Positions 10,183 through 20,520 of a stretch of 35,580 nucleotides of DNA are shown here, piece after piece. Positions within the stretch are counted from its first letter, which is position 1. The number at the start of each line of letters is the position of its first letter. A program made the position numbers and the translations under genes. The stretch is from contig NW_003546437.1 in assembly GCF_000090795.2 (NCBI RefSeq), positions 67,555-103,134 of the forward strand, read 5' to 3'. The notes under the pieces were generated by a model, which saw only the letters and a program-made list of their open reading frames with translations, searched no databases and was not told the origin of the DNA. Origin of the DNA: Amphimedon queenslandica. Lineage: Eukaryota > Porifera > Demospongiae > Haplosclerida > Niphatidae.

Positions 10183-12890
10183 TTAATTGCTATTTCTATT
10201 GCAATTGAAGAATTCAAAGTTTTCGAGATCAAGGAAAGAGGATGAAAATGTGCACTTCGTACAAGACTGGTGAAGCCAAGTAGAACATTTAACACACTCT
10301 ATCAACTGTACAACTGATTCTTGGCGATGATCATCATCCAAATTTAAACAGATTGAACAAACAATGATGTCAACTTGGCTTAAACGTGACTTCATTGTCG
10401 TCTGTTCTTCACTACTTGTTTTTTTGTTTGTTTTGTTACTTCTGCATGTCTTTCTTTCATTGAATAACATTTCGCTTGTGTCACATTATTAGTATTTGGA
10501 GCTGGATGTTTGCTGACACGTAATGGCTGAGCCAGTACATTTACTTGTGTTTGCAGCAATGCCATCATTCACGACAAATGGCTATTAAGCTCAGCTAAAT
10601 TTTGCCCTAAGCTTTTGACTGTCATATCTCTCACTTCGTCATGTTTGTGTAATAAAGACTCTTTACTAAGAGCTCCAAAGGAAGAAGGCACTGACGATTC
10701 CAGAATGGTCCTGCTGAGCTGATGCATGTAGCAACAGTGACAGGCTGGGAATCATCTACAGCAGTGCTATCAATTGATGGTAACTCAAAATTTGGAATAC
10801 ATGTGACTTGACGGTGCATGCAAACAAGGTGAATGTGCTTACAAATAGTGAAATGCATGACAGCATCCATGCAATTACAACTTAACATATGAGTACATAT
10901 GTTACATTCGTGACAACGCAGCTTACATGAAAAATTTTATTCACTTGCAATGTTTTCAACAATGTACCATTGGTCAGGAGTAGTCTCAGACTAATTTATC
11001 CAGCTGTTACCATGATTTGACTGGATTTCAATACCTTTTTCAGTAATAGTAACAGCAGTGCTGTCTTTTTTATAATTCGCAAAGTTTTGTGTGATTTTTT
11101 ATGAATATCCTCCTTCCTTATATAGGTATAAATTAAATCTCGATTTATTTTAAATCATGGCATCTCTTTTGCTTATGCTGCAAATACTCAACCTTTAATA
11201 ATCAATGAAAAGCTTTAACGGCCATGTTAGTCCCTAGGGATGCTTAATTCTATGGCATTTTGCCCACTGGTCGCTTCTACTTGCATAGGTAGTTCTCAAC
11301 GTTCATAAAAGCGTGAATGCTTTTCTTCAATCTAAGACATTGCCTTTGATAAAACACAAAAATCAGTAATACTAGTTTCATTGAGCAGCACTCTTAGCAT
11401 GTTGTAGACCTCTGCTTTTTGTTCATCACCCGGCACATTAGCATGTATTGCTTTCTTCCTTGTGCAGTTTACATGCCAGATGCACAATAGTTTTTTTCAC
11501 TTGTCCAAAAACACCACACGAGGCAGTGTGGTATTGCTCAGCATCATGGCTCATAAAATAATCTGGGCCAATGCTACCTTTACCTTCGTGCAGGTGTTTA
11601 AAGAACTAAGACAATACAGAGCTGTCTTTGCTATCTGAAATGCACCATGCTACTGCTGTCTTCATCCAGCACCATTACTGTGAACAAAAAAAGTCGTACA
11701 CATTAGTGCCATGAGTTGCATCAACACATACAACTCTACCATTAATAGTGAACTTCTTCGTATTGAAATTTAGTTTGTATGGCCAAAATAATATTTTTCT
11801 CTTCTAAATCTTCAGAATCACCAACTACAGAATCTTTTCGACCCTATCGCTTAAACACTAACACTGGGTGATATGATTTAGTGTACTGAAATGGCTACAC
11901 TAGTCTGATCATTTTTGTGTTTTTGAATGTTACATAAAGTGTAACCGCAGTGGTTTCTGAGGTATTAATTTTATTGGCTAAATATAATTGCCTAAACTTT
12001 TTAATGAAGAGTGAGAACTCCTATTGTTAAAAAAATTATTTACTGACATATGAGCTTTCAACAATGCCTCTCATTTCCTCATGCCATATTACTTCCTGTC
12101 TGTGAACATGGCTAAACTTGACGTCATTTTGGTAAAGCTGATTTATCCTTACATTTATAGGAAAAATAGTCCTTTATTTTCAATCTTAGTAATGTAATAG
12201 CACACATTTGAAGATTGGGATTGTTAGCTCATTATTTTAAGCATTCAACTGCAAGAAAATGTCATAGCACCACAAGTAGACAAATGTTCTTGTTCACTAT
12301 TTTGACTCTTTTTCTTGCAGTTGCATGCTTAGAAAAATGATAGCTAGCAATCCCAATTTTTAAATTTGTGCTATTACATTACTAGTCAGGAGAATAAAGG
12401 ATTATTCTCCCATATAAAGGAATAGATGAAATACTAGCTTTACCGAAATGATGTCACATTTAGCCACGCTCACCTACAGAAAGTAACATGGCATGAAGTA
12501 AATAAACGTATTTTTGAAAGCTTATATCTCAGTGAATAATTTTTTTGAACAATGGGACTTCTCACACTTCATTAAAAAATTCAGGCAATAATATTTAGCC
12601 AATAAAATAAATACATAAAAAAAATTACTGCAGTAACCCTTTCAGTTAAGTATGTGTTCAATATTTTTTATATCTTGTCATGCTCCCGCATAAAACCCTG
12701 GTCGAATAAAACATCACAAATGTTGTCTAGCATATTATTTATAGAAGAGCCAGCTTCTAGCAGGCTAGCAATCTTAACCCTTGAACTATCTGGGAGTTTA
12801 ATGTGCCCCAAACTTTTCTCGTCACCACAATGTGTGCTTTTATAATATTCCTTGCAATTTTTACTGACAATATTCTGTTTAGCTTTCATG
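10183..12890 (-). pseudogene. MULE-type transposase with SWIM and PHD-like zinc fingers, broken and interrupted
   Basis: Mutator-like (MULE) transposases have a DDE RNase H-like core followed by a SWIM zinc finger. From the high end: an N-terminal piece (KNCKEYYKSTHCGDEKSLGH, then KIASLLEAGSSINNMLDNI, 12,860-12,700), then a 650-base foldback insertion, then EEKNIILAIQTKFQYEE and GRVVCVDATHGTNVYDF (about 11,815-11,690), which holds the first catalytic-type Asp. After a frameshift comes LFTVMVLDEDSSSMVHF, and IGPDYFMSHDAEQYHTA (about 11,570-11,520) has the second Asp. The SWIM finger reads CNCMDAVMHFTICKHIHLVC at about 10,880-10,820 (CxC...CxH). A last open frame carries CSICLNLDDDHRQ...CVKCSTWLHQSC, a PHD-type C4HC3 pattern, at about 10,375-10,265. 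Many stops and shifts lie between the blocks. The PHD-like end may be a fusion or an ordinary part of this animal subfamily. Confidence 0.75.
11962..12614. mobile_element. Foldback element with ~300-base inverted arms, inserted in the MULE
   Basis: The outer ends pair as GTATT(A/T)ATTTTATTGGCT. The arms continue through TTTTTAATGAAG(A/T)GTGAGAA, CATGCCATRTTACTT, TTTCGGTAAAGCT, AGTAATGTAATAGCACA and GCAACTGCAAGAAAA. The left arm reaches about 12,262 and the right arm starts near 12,305, leaving a loop of about 40 bases. Identity between arms looks near 80 percent by eye. There is no coding capacity, so it is non-autonomous. It separates the N-terminal piece of the MULE from its catalytic core. 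No clear target-site duplication could be read. Confidence 0.8.
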
Positions 12891-14800
12891 AGCTACAGAA
12901 GTTGCGCTAATCTGTGATGTTTCTTGCAACTTGCTATTTCTAGCAACCAACTTCCTGCCCTTTCTTGATTCTCCTCACCTATTACAATAAAAATAAACAT
13001 GTTTAACACAATTTTTCACAACACTTCCTCCATGCATAACAAAGTTGGAGTAATTTATTGCCCCCATAGATTGAAGCCTAGATTCACCTCTGCTGTAGAA
13101 AATGTATGGCGCATACAGTATCATAAGAAATGATGCTTACAATTCTATGAATTCTAATCAGTGAATAACTCATTTTGTAGCCCATCCTTAAATATTAATC
13201 ACTGCTGTGCATCATTTTGAAAATTACGTTACTTAAGAATAAATATAAGAAATGACTAGGTAGGATTTTTCCTTGGTATACATGCATTAATATATTATGG
13301 GTATATATACTGTTTGCCAGCTGATGTGGCGCATAATGCTGCCATCAATGCTGTGCACATTATTAAGGTAATGCTTGCCGGCTGATGTTGTGCATTTGAA
13401 CAATGCTGCTGTACCCATATTAAATGCTTGCCAGCTTATGTTGTCTTTTTTTATTGATGATTGTTGTAACTTGTGCATGTTCTTATAAACAAAATAATAT
13501 TGTTTGCATAGTGGAAAATCTTTATGTACACAATGTTATTTATATTAAGCTGGTCATAAAAGTATCTTAACTTTGACAAGATATTTGATATTAATTAAAA
13601 TTTTAATAAGTCATTTGACATTTCACAATTAAAAAAATTTCTGTTAGTAAATTAAAAAATAGGGTTTTCAAATAATGAAAAAAACAAGGGGCTTGAGTTC
13701 AACCATAATAATAACTAATAGTTCAATTAATGATGATAAACTGTAATTAATTAGAAATAATTAAATTTATTCATAGAAATAATGCAAAAATTTCAAACCT
13801 GACTTTGTAGAATCTTATGAAGGAGTATTGTTACTTTTAAAGTGACAAATTTTATGAGATTGATAACCGAACTTCTTAGTTCCAGCCTACTCAAGCGTGG
13901 CGACTCTAAACAGCATTGATATCAGCATTTACATGTATGATGATCATAATTACTTGTGGCATGGCCTGAAAAAATAAAGCTTCAGACAAAGAATTCAGAA
14001 AATTACATTATTATAATCAAGAAACTCCTCTTTTGATTCTCTATTGATTGGTGCTTGTTGCGCAACAATGCGTCTTACCTATCTTGAGTTACAAGCCTTT
14101 GTATATCGTTGTTCCAAGCAAGAAGTTAAGAAATTGCTGTAAAACAAATTTTTAATGTTTCCGTTTACTTTCTATTTCACAAATCACAAATGACTTTCTG
14201 TGTCACAAATGACAAATGATTATCTGTGTCACATGACGATACATTTTTAAAATGGAGAAAAAGTTGCTTGACAAAGCGTCTAGAGACAGGAATGGATCCA
14301 ATTAGTTATGTGGGTGGTTTATCTGTAACATGCATGCAAAATACTCCCTCATTGACAGAATGGCTGCCACCAACTGAGTTTCTTTCATATTTTTAGTGCT
14401 GACTTTGTGGTTCTAGGTCCTTTCGCTAGTTCTTTGCATGAGTTCGATCACTGATTAGACTAATAGGCACATTGCACTAGGTAATTTAATCTCAGACTGT
14501 TATAAATTATGCCTTTTTATATTGTGACTATTGTAATCACTTATAGAATGTATCTTCTAGGTATTCTTGTGTGAAGAAATGGGCTTTCTTAGTCTTCTAA
14601 AAGATCCTGGGTTATCATTTTAATTACCAGACTTGTTGATTAAAATAGTTCAACATTATAACATGATCGCAAAAACATTCATCCTATTATATAGGCGGTA
14701 GCCTATATGTAGGTTTAAGGTTGATTTTTCAAGATAGCAGTCAAATTTATAATTTTCAAATGATTATAACAGTTCTAATTTACCATGTACTGCTTTATAA
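12891..14800. other. Long AT-rich interval with small repeats, no gene recognised
   Basis: Apart from the three-copy repeat near 13,310-13,445 and a small repeat at about 14,170-14,235 (CTGTGTCACAAATGACAAATG and variants), I see nothing definite. The stretch 13,560-13,800 is very AT-rich. The part nearest 12,900-13,000 may be residual MULE sequence. Confidence 0.35.
13308..13445. repeat. Three imperfect copies of a ~58-base unit
   Basis: The unit starts TGYTTGCCRGCTKATGT and recurs at about 13,312, 13,372 and 13,428. The first two copies are followed by GCAT...AATGCTGC blocks and the third is partial. The unit also contains GCTGATGTGGCGCATAATG-like phrases. No coding role is evident. Confidence 0.6.
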
Positions 14801-15373
14801 ATGGCTGATACGAGCTCTCCTTCACTGAGCAATTCTCATGGTACCTTTAAAGTGGACTGTAATGTAGCGAAAACTTTTCTTGATGCCTGGCCCACATTCA
14901 ATTTTGTACACATATTCAGAAATTGTCATTGCACGGGTGGACATTTAATCATAATGATATTCATTGATAATTATGATGCTTTAATTTACCGTTACCATAG
15001 TAAAAAATGGCGGTCAGATGCAAAAAGCATTATTATTGATGATAACTTGCTATTGAAAAGAATTAGAGACATAAAAGAAAGAGAAATTAGTTGTATAATA
15101 ACACAACTATTACTACAAGATGTCTGTGAGGCACTCTGTTGCAAGAAAATGGCACAAGAAAGATATTTGAACAAAAGAACCATAATGGCTCCAAATATAG
15201 CCAATACAAACTTCAAGAGACAGAAAACAACCTCATCTCCTTCAAAATACTTGCTTTCTAATCTCTGTGGTACTTCTAGCATGTTAAATGATGCAAATGC
15301 AGTCAATCTTATTGCAAAAACTTCTCATGTTCAGCCACAAAAACCCAAGCCATATCATATGCAATCTCCTTAA
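14801..15373 (+). CDS. Unrecognised 190-residue protein
   Basis: The longest uninterrupted plus-strand frame outside the mobile elements. It starts MADTSSPSLSNSHGTFKVDC just after a TTTATAA, and an AATAAAA lies about 100 bases past the stop. The first 35 residues resemble a minus-strand segment near 7,400 (GTFK-DCNV---FL--WP-F). The middle is charged (RIRDIKEREIS), with a CEALCCKK cluster. The C-terminal third is rich in Ser, Asn, Lys and Pro, with no membrane segment or signal peptide. I do not know the family. It could be a host gene, an exon of one, or part of a transposon related to the one that left the 7,400 segment. It lies just upstream of the Helitron N-terminal region, but composition and spacing give no reason to join the two. 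Confidence 0.4.
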   Translation: MADTSSPSLSNSHGTFKVDCNVAKTFLDAWPTFNFVHIFRNCHCTGGHLIIMIFIDNYDALIYRYHSKKWRSDAKSIIIDDNLLLKRIRDIKEREISCIITQLLLQDVCEALCCKKMAQERYLNKRTIMAPNIANTNFKRQKTTSSPSKYLLSNLCGTSSMLNDANAVNLIAKTSHVQPQKPKPYHMQSP

Positions 15374-15779
15374 TTTTCATACCATATTACAGCTTATGAA
15401 TTCTATTTCTTTGTCCTAAGTGAAACTAAGGCCAGTTATGAAAAGAAATAAAATGATACTGCTTTATATTTGGAATAAAACAATACAGTACATCTAAATG
15501 AATGTAATTGACATGGTGGGTAGTAAAGTTTGTCTTTGTAGCAATAAAAATCCAAATTCCTGAGCTCTATTTCTCATGAATTACCCCAGAGGATGCAAAA
15601 AGTTATTATGTAACTTCTAGAGGCAGTATTTGTCTCACTGATTGATAATTTTAATGATAATGATTTATTAAAAAATCCACCGTAAGGTACCTTTTGTCAA
15701 TTATGGTTACATAATTGTGTACTTGGTATTATGGTATTTATTTGTTGTGTTTATGTTAAGTGTAATTGTTGTGGTATTT
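15374..15779. other. Spacer before the Helitron
   Basis: AT-rich and without open frames. It holds an AATAAA-type signal at about 15,473. The 5' end of the Helitron probably lies in or near this stretch but has no terminal inverted repeat to mark it, as is usual for the class. Confidence 0.35.
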
Positions 15780-15879
15780 GTTGTAAAAAAAGGAAGAAGG
15801 AACAGGAAAAGTGATTTAACAGGGGCTAAATCCAAAAAAATGCTCCAACATTTATGATAATAGAAAAGAAATGGAAGTT

Positions 15880-16556
15880 TCTATATCTAAGAATAGATCA
15901 AATGCCAGAGCTTACTACATAGGGCAGTGTAAAAGGTTCAAAGGCAAAGCAAGAACTGCATATAAGAATTACTGAGTATAAGACTGCTTCTGCATAGGCC
16001 TATTCCAAGCAGTTTCATGCATTGAACCCAAGTTATATACTGCAAAATTGTGAAAATTGGTACAGCAAAAACGAGGATAGCAAAATTTTAACATCAACTT
16101 GCTATTCTAAAGAAAATTACAGGATAAATTGAGACCATTGAAAAGCCTCTAGAAAGCATTATGAAAGTCATCCACAAAGGAAGAAGTCTCTACAAAGCAT
16201 TATCAAAATAATCCACAAAGAAAGAAGCCTCTAGAAAGCAGTATCAAGATAAATAATCCAGAAACAAAGAAAGAAGCCTCTAGAAAGCATTATCAAAATA
16301 ATCAACAAACAAAGAAAGAAGCCTCTAGAGATCTTTATCAAAAGAATTCTAACCCTCAAATAGTGAAATCAAAGAAACGCTATCAAAATAATCCAGACCC
16401 AAAAAAACAAAAATCTTCAAAATGTTATTATGAAAATAGAGATGCAATATTAACTGCAACGAATGGTAAGTTCTTGAGGTATACACTTTCTGCTAACAAA
16501 ATGGAAGAATTAAATGTGGTACTAAATAAAGAAAATAAGAGGCGTATAAATTAATA
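15880..16556 (+). pseudogene. Helitron N-terminal basic region
   Basis: Pieces such as SKQFHALNPSYI, ENWYSKNEDSKILTSTCYSK and KCYYENRDAILTATNGKFLR resemble the lysine/tyrosine-rich N-terminus that precedes Rep in Helitrons of marine invertebrates. It contains the 15-residue repeat listed separately. Frame changes occur around 16,000 and 16,140; the last 63 residues are in one frame ending KENKRRIN and a TAA at 16,552-16,554. Just after that the foldback transposon begins, so the stop may be part of the insertion junction rather than a real end. Confidence 0.6.
16145..16410 (+). repeat. Six tandem 42-49-base coding repeats
   Basis: Units begin near 16,147, 16,190, 16,227, 16,276, 16,321 and 16,366. 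The typical unit reads CCTCTAGAAAGCATTATCAA then AATAATCCACAAACAAAGAAAGAAG. In the coding frame it encodes about 15 residues of the type EASRKxYQNNxxxxKK. Unit length varies by multiples that do and do not keep frame, one sign of decay. Confidence 0.75.
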
Positions 16557-16557
16557 A

Positions 16558-16943
16558 GGTTTTCTATGAAAAAATGATTGTTCCCAGATTTGACTTTATT
16601 ACAACTAGATGTTTTGCTTAGCCTTGTATGAAGCCAAATCTTTATTTAAAAATTTTTTCGTTGCTCTGGTAATAAGAAATTTCAATTTTCACTTATTATT
16701 ACTCCAGTAGCCGCCATTTTGAAGCTGCTCCCAACAATGTATAGCTCTTGCTCGACTGCATAAAGTCGCCTCTGCTGGTCTTAACATCGAATCAGAAGTA
16801 GCTAGATCTATTCAGGTGATTATCAGTGAGTTTATTGCTTAAATTAACATGTTATCATTGGGTAGAAACCTTCAATGTTGTAGCGGTAGCCACATTCATG
16901 AGTAAACCTTGACCGTTAAAAAATAGTGTAACTAGCATTGTAT
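16558..16943 (+). repeat. Left terminal inverted repeat
   Basis: Pairs with 20,131-20,520. Outer arm to about 16,697, core 16,698-16,842 (starts ATTACTCCAGTAGCC, ends TTTATTGCTTAA), inner arm from 16,843. The core is not inverted relative to the other end. Confidence 0.85.
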
Positions 16944-16999
16944 GGCTACATTTCATTTCTTTCCTTCTTCATCTCTTGCTTTCTTCACTAGCTCACACT

Positions 17000-19697
17000 C
17001 ATCCCAAACTTGTTGTTTAGACATAACACCTAAATTTATATTATTTTGCCCGATGATCTGTTGCCAAATCTTCTAGCCAGTGAAGAGTCTAGTTTTTTTT
17101 ACTTCTACAAGATTTGATCTGGACATTTGGTGAAGATTAGGAAGAGAGGTTGTGATAGTCATTTAACCAGAGCAAAGATTTACAAAGGTCATTGCTGGGA
17201 CTGAGTTCTGAGAGAATCTTTCTAATAGCTGGGTCTTCTGGTTTGCAATTAATACCTCCTGGAAGTTGATTTGCTGCATATGCACTTAACTTGCCATGCA
17301 CGGAGTTGCAACCAGATACAATCAAAAGTTAAAAAAGTACCATACTTTGCTGCTGTATCAAATACAGTTTGATATACAGCAGGCTTATTCAAGCGATGAT
17401 TAGTTGCTTTCTCCTTCCCATAAAGTCATCTTTCTGAAATAAAAACCTGAGTCTCTCATTCTAACACTATTTCTTGATGTTTCTCTGCTTCTGTTAAAAA
17501 GCATTGTAATGCCAGGTAATGTGTACTCATATCTAAGGAAGACTTCTTCAGTTTTTTAGATTTAGAGATCATCACCAAATCAGCATATACATGACAGTAC
17601 ATTAAAGAATCCAGTATAATCTGTAAAATTTCTTGCTCATCTTTTAATTTCAAATACACTTCCTTCTCTAGCTTGTTACCATTTGTTTTTCCAGTGTATT
17701 CTATAAATTCAATTGCAGTGCCAGTGGTCATTAGGAAAAAAACATTTTATGCGTTACACGCTGTGACAAAATATCGGTTTCCAATCTGATGTTGAAGCTT
17801 TAATTCAAGACAATGCAGATAGTAAATGACTCTAGATTGAGGACACAATTTGTCTTCTCACATCAATTTCAAAAAATGTGGAAATTGTTGTACACCACAT
17901 CCATATTTTGGTCAGGCATGTTTTCCAAAAACTACAAAATTTGTGCACAAATACATCTACTGCATAGCAACTTTCTGCATTGTCTCCAGCTTAAAGATTA
18001 CTTGCACCACAAAGAAATGCTTTTCATTAGTTAACACCAAGGTGTATGGAGCAAAAATTTTCGACACAGTTCAAGTCAGCACCTCCAGGGTTTGTACCAT
18101 CAAACTTTTTGCTGCCAGATTCTTTTTTCCAAGAGCAAGTCATTAAAATGCTTTTGAGTGGCAGCAAAGTCGGAAGAGGATTCGATTATTGACCAGTTAA
18201 TTTCATCAGCATTTGGTAAACCTAACGCCCCAGCAGTCTTTCTCAATGTCTCTAACTCCCTGGCAAGGTCATTTATAGCAGTCAAAGAGCTACTATCACA
18301 GATTTCATTTACAGAAATTGTCTTTCCTTTTATGGCAATACCATTAATTTTCATCTGGTTCATAGTAGTACCATCTGTATTAAAATTCTAAGCCCCATGC
18401 CTGTATCAATTTACTCATATAACGATATTGCTTTGTGGGCATTACTAATAACTTTTAGTTCTTTTTTACGAATATAGTTAGCACAGCTTTGTTTCGGAAG
18501 TTCAAGTTTTGATACATGAACTGAAGGATTGGACCACTTTACTACATCTTTAACTAGAGTTTCAACTTTTTTGACAGTAATACCATTTGACAGCAAAGTA
18601 TAGTATAATTTTCTAACTGAATTAGAATATGTCTTTCCAGACTTAGTGGTAGTGAAATTTTGTGAACCAATATTCTTTGCGGTGACTACATCAAGAGAAA
18701 ACATGAAATCGTTGCTATGAGCGGAAAATGATTGAGATGGATCGAATTCCTCTATTAGATTCTCTGTCATTCATTGTTTCAATGTTCGCTTTGTGATATC
18801 TAGTAGCTCTTTACTGCAGAATCTCTTTCTTTCTGCACTTTAATCTTTTTATTTGTTGTCTTTTAGTGCTGAGTTGGCTAAGGCCACTTTTTCTTGGAAA
18901 GTTCTAGCTTTTGTCTCAAGTCGAGGACTTCATCAGATAAACTTGAAAGTGAATCACTTATTGTCATTTTCTTGAAAAAAATTTTGATCTGTACTGCAGC
19001 AAAGTGAACTGACTGTGCCCATTTTCCACAGTGATTCCACAATTCTGTACACATTATCAGGTCTTATTCCTGCAAAATCGCTATCTATTGCTACATAAAT
19101 TGATCCCATTAGACTCTTTGTGCTTTGACATGTTTTTGACCATCTTTTAAGGAAAGGATGAAGTATCTCAAAAAATGAAAGTTTTGGAGTTGTGCGTTCC
19201 AAAATTCATGGACTTTTTCACCACTTTTAACTGCATCAAAGCACTTTACTAGTAATGCTTCATCCAACCCATAATTTGAATGGAGTTTGACTGGGAACTG
19301 AATATCTATGAAAAAGATATAACATTATGCTTGCATTGTGTTGTAGTAACAGCAACCCCCCATTAGTTATTGCAAAAACCAATGAATAATGAAACCACAC
19401 TTAACTATCATACCTGAGCTTGATCCTATAGGATTTGGAACATGAGGTTTCCACATTCCTTGAGGATAAGCTAACAATGAAGATCCATTTAATTTGGATG
19501 GCCCCCTAAGACATGGCTTTGTGGGTGCCACAATTCGGTGTAGAGTTTCAATTTATTGCTTTGGACGACTTAAATTGTAGCTAGAAAATGCTTCATGAAA
19601 TTTCTTAATGAAATGATCGCCATCTGAGGCACTTTCATAAAGATCTATAAGGTCTCCATATGAGATAATCATCTTCGTCTGTTCATCACTGGTCATT
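17000..19697 (-). pseudogene. Transposase-like protein of the unclassified element, broken
   Basis: Starts at an ATG at 19,697 with MTSDEQTKMIISYGDLIDLY. It keeps one frame except for a single TAA to about 19,412, then a probable intron (GTATGA...TTTCATAG, about 19,304-19,411), then FPVKLHSNYGLDEALLVKCF. Further blocks are YVAIDSDFAGIRPDNVYRIV, TTTKSGKTYSNSVRKLYYTL, then TDGTTMNQMKINGIAIKGK (about 18,395-18,340), INWSIIESSSDFAATQKHF, ENFCSIHLGVN, and a C-terminus with VSGCNSVHGKLSAYAANQLP and LPNLHQMSRSNLVEVKK. DGTT near the middle and SSSD are candidate acidic residues of an RNase H-like fold, and I recall similar text from sponge and cnidarian predicted proteins. Roughly five frame changes and several stops interrupt it. 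It is the only long protein between the two inverted repeats, so it is the likely former transposase; the reaction is inferred. Confidence 0.6.
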
Positions 19698-20130
19698 ATC
19701 TATTCATATAAAAAGTTGACATCATTACATTCAGGTTTTATAACTTATAAACATTACTACATTGTCTCAAAATTCTAAATTTGTAATACAATAACTTTGA
19801 ACACTAAAAAATAGATTTAGTTCTTTAGTTTAGTAATTTCGAAGATGGGTGATAGAATAAGTTACATCTAGCATTCTTTACGCAGTTGTTCTTAATGGTA
19901 AAATTTATGCCATGATGCTAAAACATATTCAGTGCATTTATTAACCACTAAAGAAAAGGGTATTAAATCAGGAAGCCATACAACATAAAGAAAGGGGTTG
20001 GGCTAGTTAATTAATGCCGTACACACTTTTTAAAATATTGATTTTTAATGGTAGATTGCACTGTATAATTATGAAACTTAATCAGAATATCTAACAGAGA
20101 CCAATGAAGTAAGTTTAGGATGAGAGAGCT

Positions 20131-20520
20131 ATACAATGCTAGTTACACTATTTTAACGGTCAAGGTTTACTCGTCAATGTGGCTACCGCTACAATATTGC
20201 AGGCTTCTACCCAATGATAACATGTTATAATTACTCCAGTAGCCACTATTTTGAAGCTCCACCCAACGTGTAGCTCTTGCTCGAGTTCTTGCTCCATAAA
20301 GTCGCCTCCACTGGTCTTAACATGTATTCAGAAGTAGCTAGATCAATTCAGGAGATTATCGGGTAGTTTATTGCTTAAAATAAGTGAAAATTGATATTTC
20401 TCATGACCAGAGCGATGAAAAAGTATTTAAATTAACATTTGGCTTCATACATGGCCAAGTAAAAGATCGGGTTGTATTAAAGTCAAATCTCATAACCAGC
20501 ATATTTTCATTGGAAAACCT
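20131..20520 (-). repeat. Right terminal inverted repeat
   Basis: Reverse complement of the left repeat in its inner (20,131-20,229) and outer (20,379-20,520) parts. Its core (about 20,230-20,378) again reads ATTACTCCAGTAGCC to TTTATTGCTTAA on the plus strand and so matches the left core in direct orientation. Confidence 0.85.

Larger units (their letters stand above)
16558..20520 (-). mobile_element. Unclassified DNA transposon with ~390-base terminal inverted repeats
   Basis: The outermost bases pair as GGTTTTC at the left and GAAAACC at the right, each flanked by TAA, a possible 3-base target duplication. The inverted repeats span 16,558-16,943 and 20,131-20,520. Their outer parts (GCCAAAT, GCTCTGGT, TTTTCACTTATT) and inner parts (ACATGTTATCATTGGGTAGAA, GTAGCGGTAGCCACATT, CTAGCATTGTAT) are inverted copies, but an internal core of about 145 bases has the same orientation in both. 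Between them a minus-strand protein with RNase H-like features is spread over 17,000-19,697. The whole sits inside the Helitron N-terminal half. The class II nature is inferred from the structure; I cannot name the superfamily. Confidence 0.75.
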
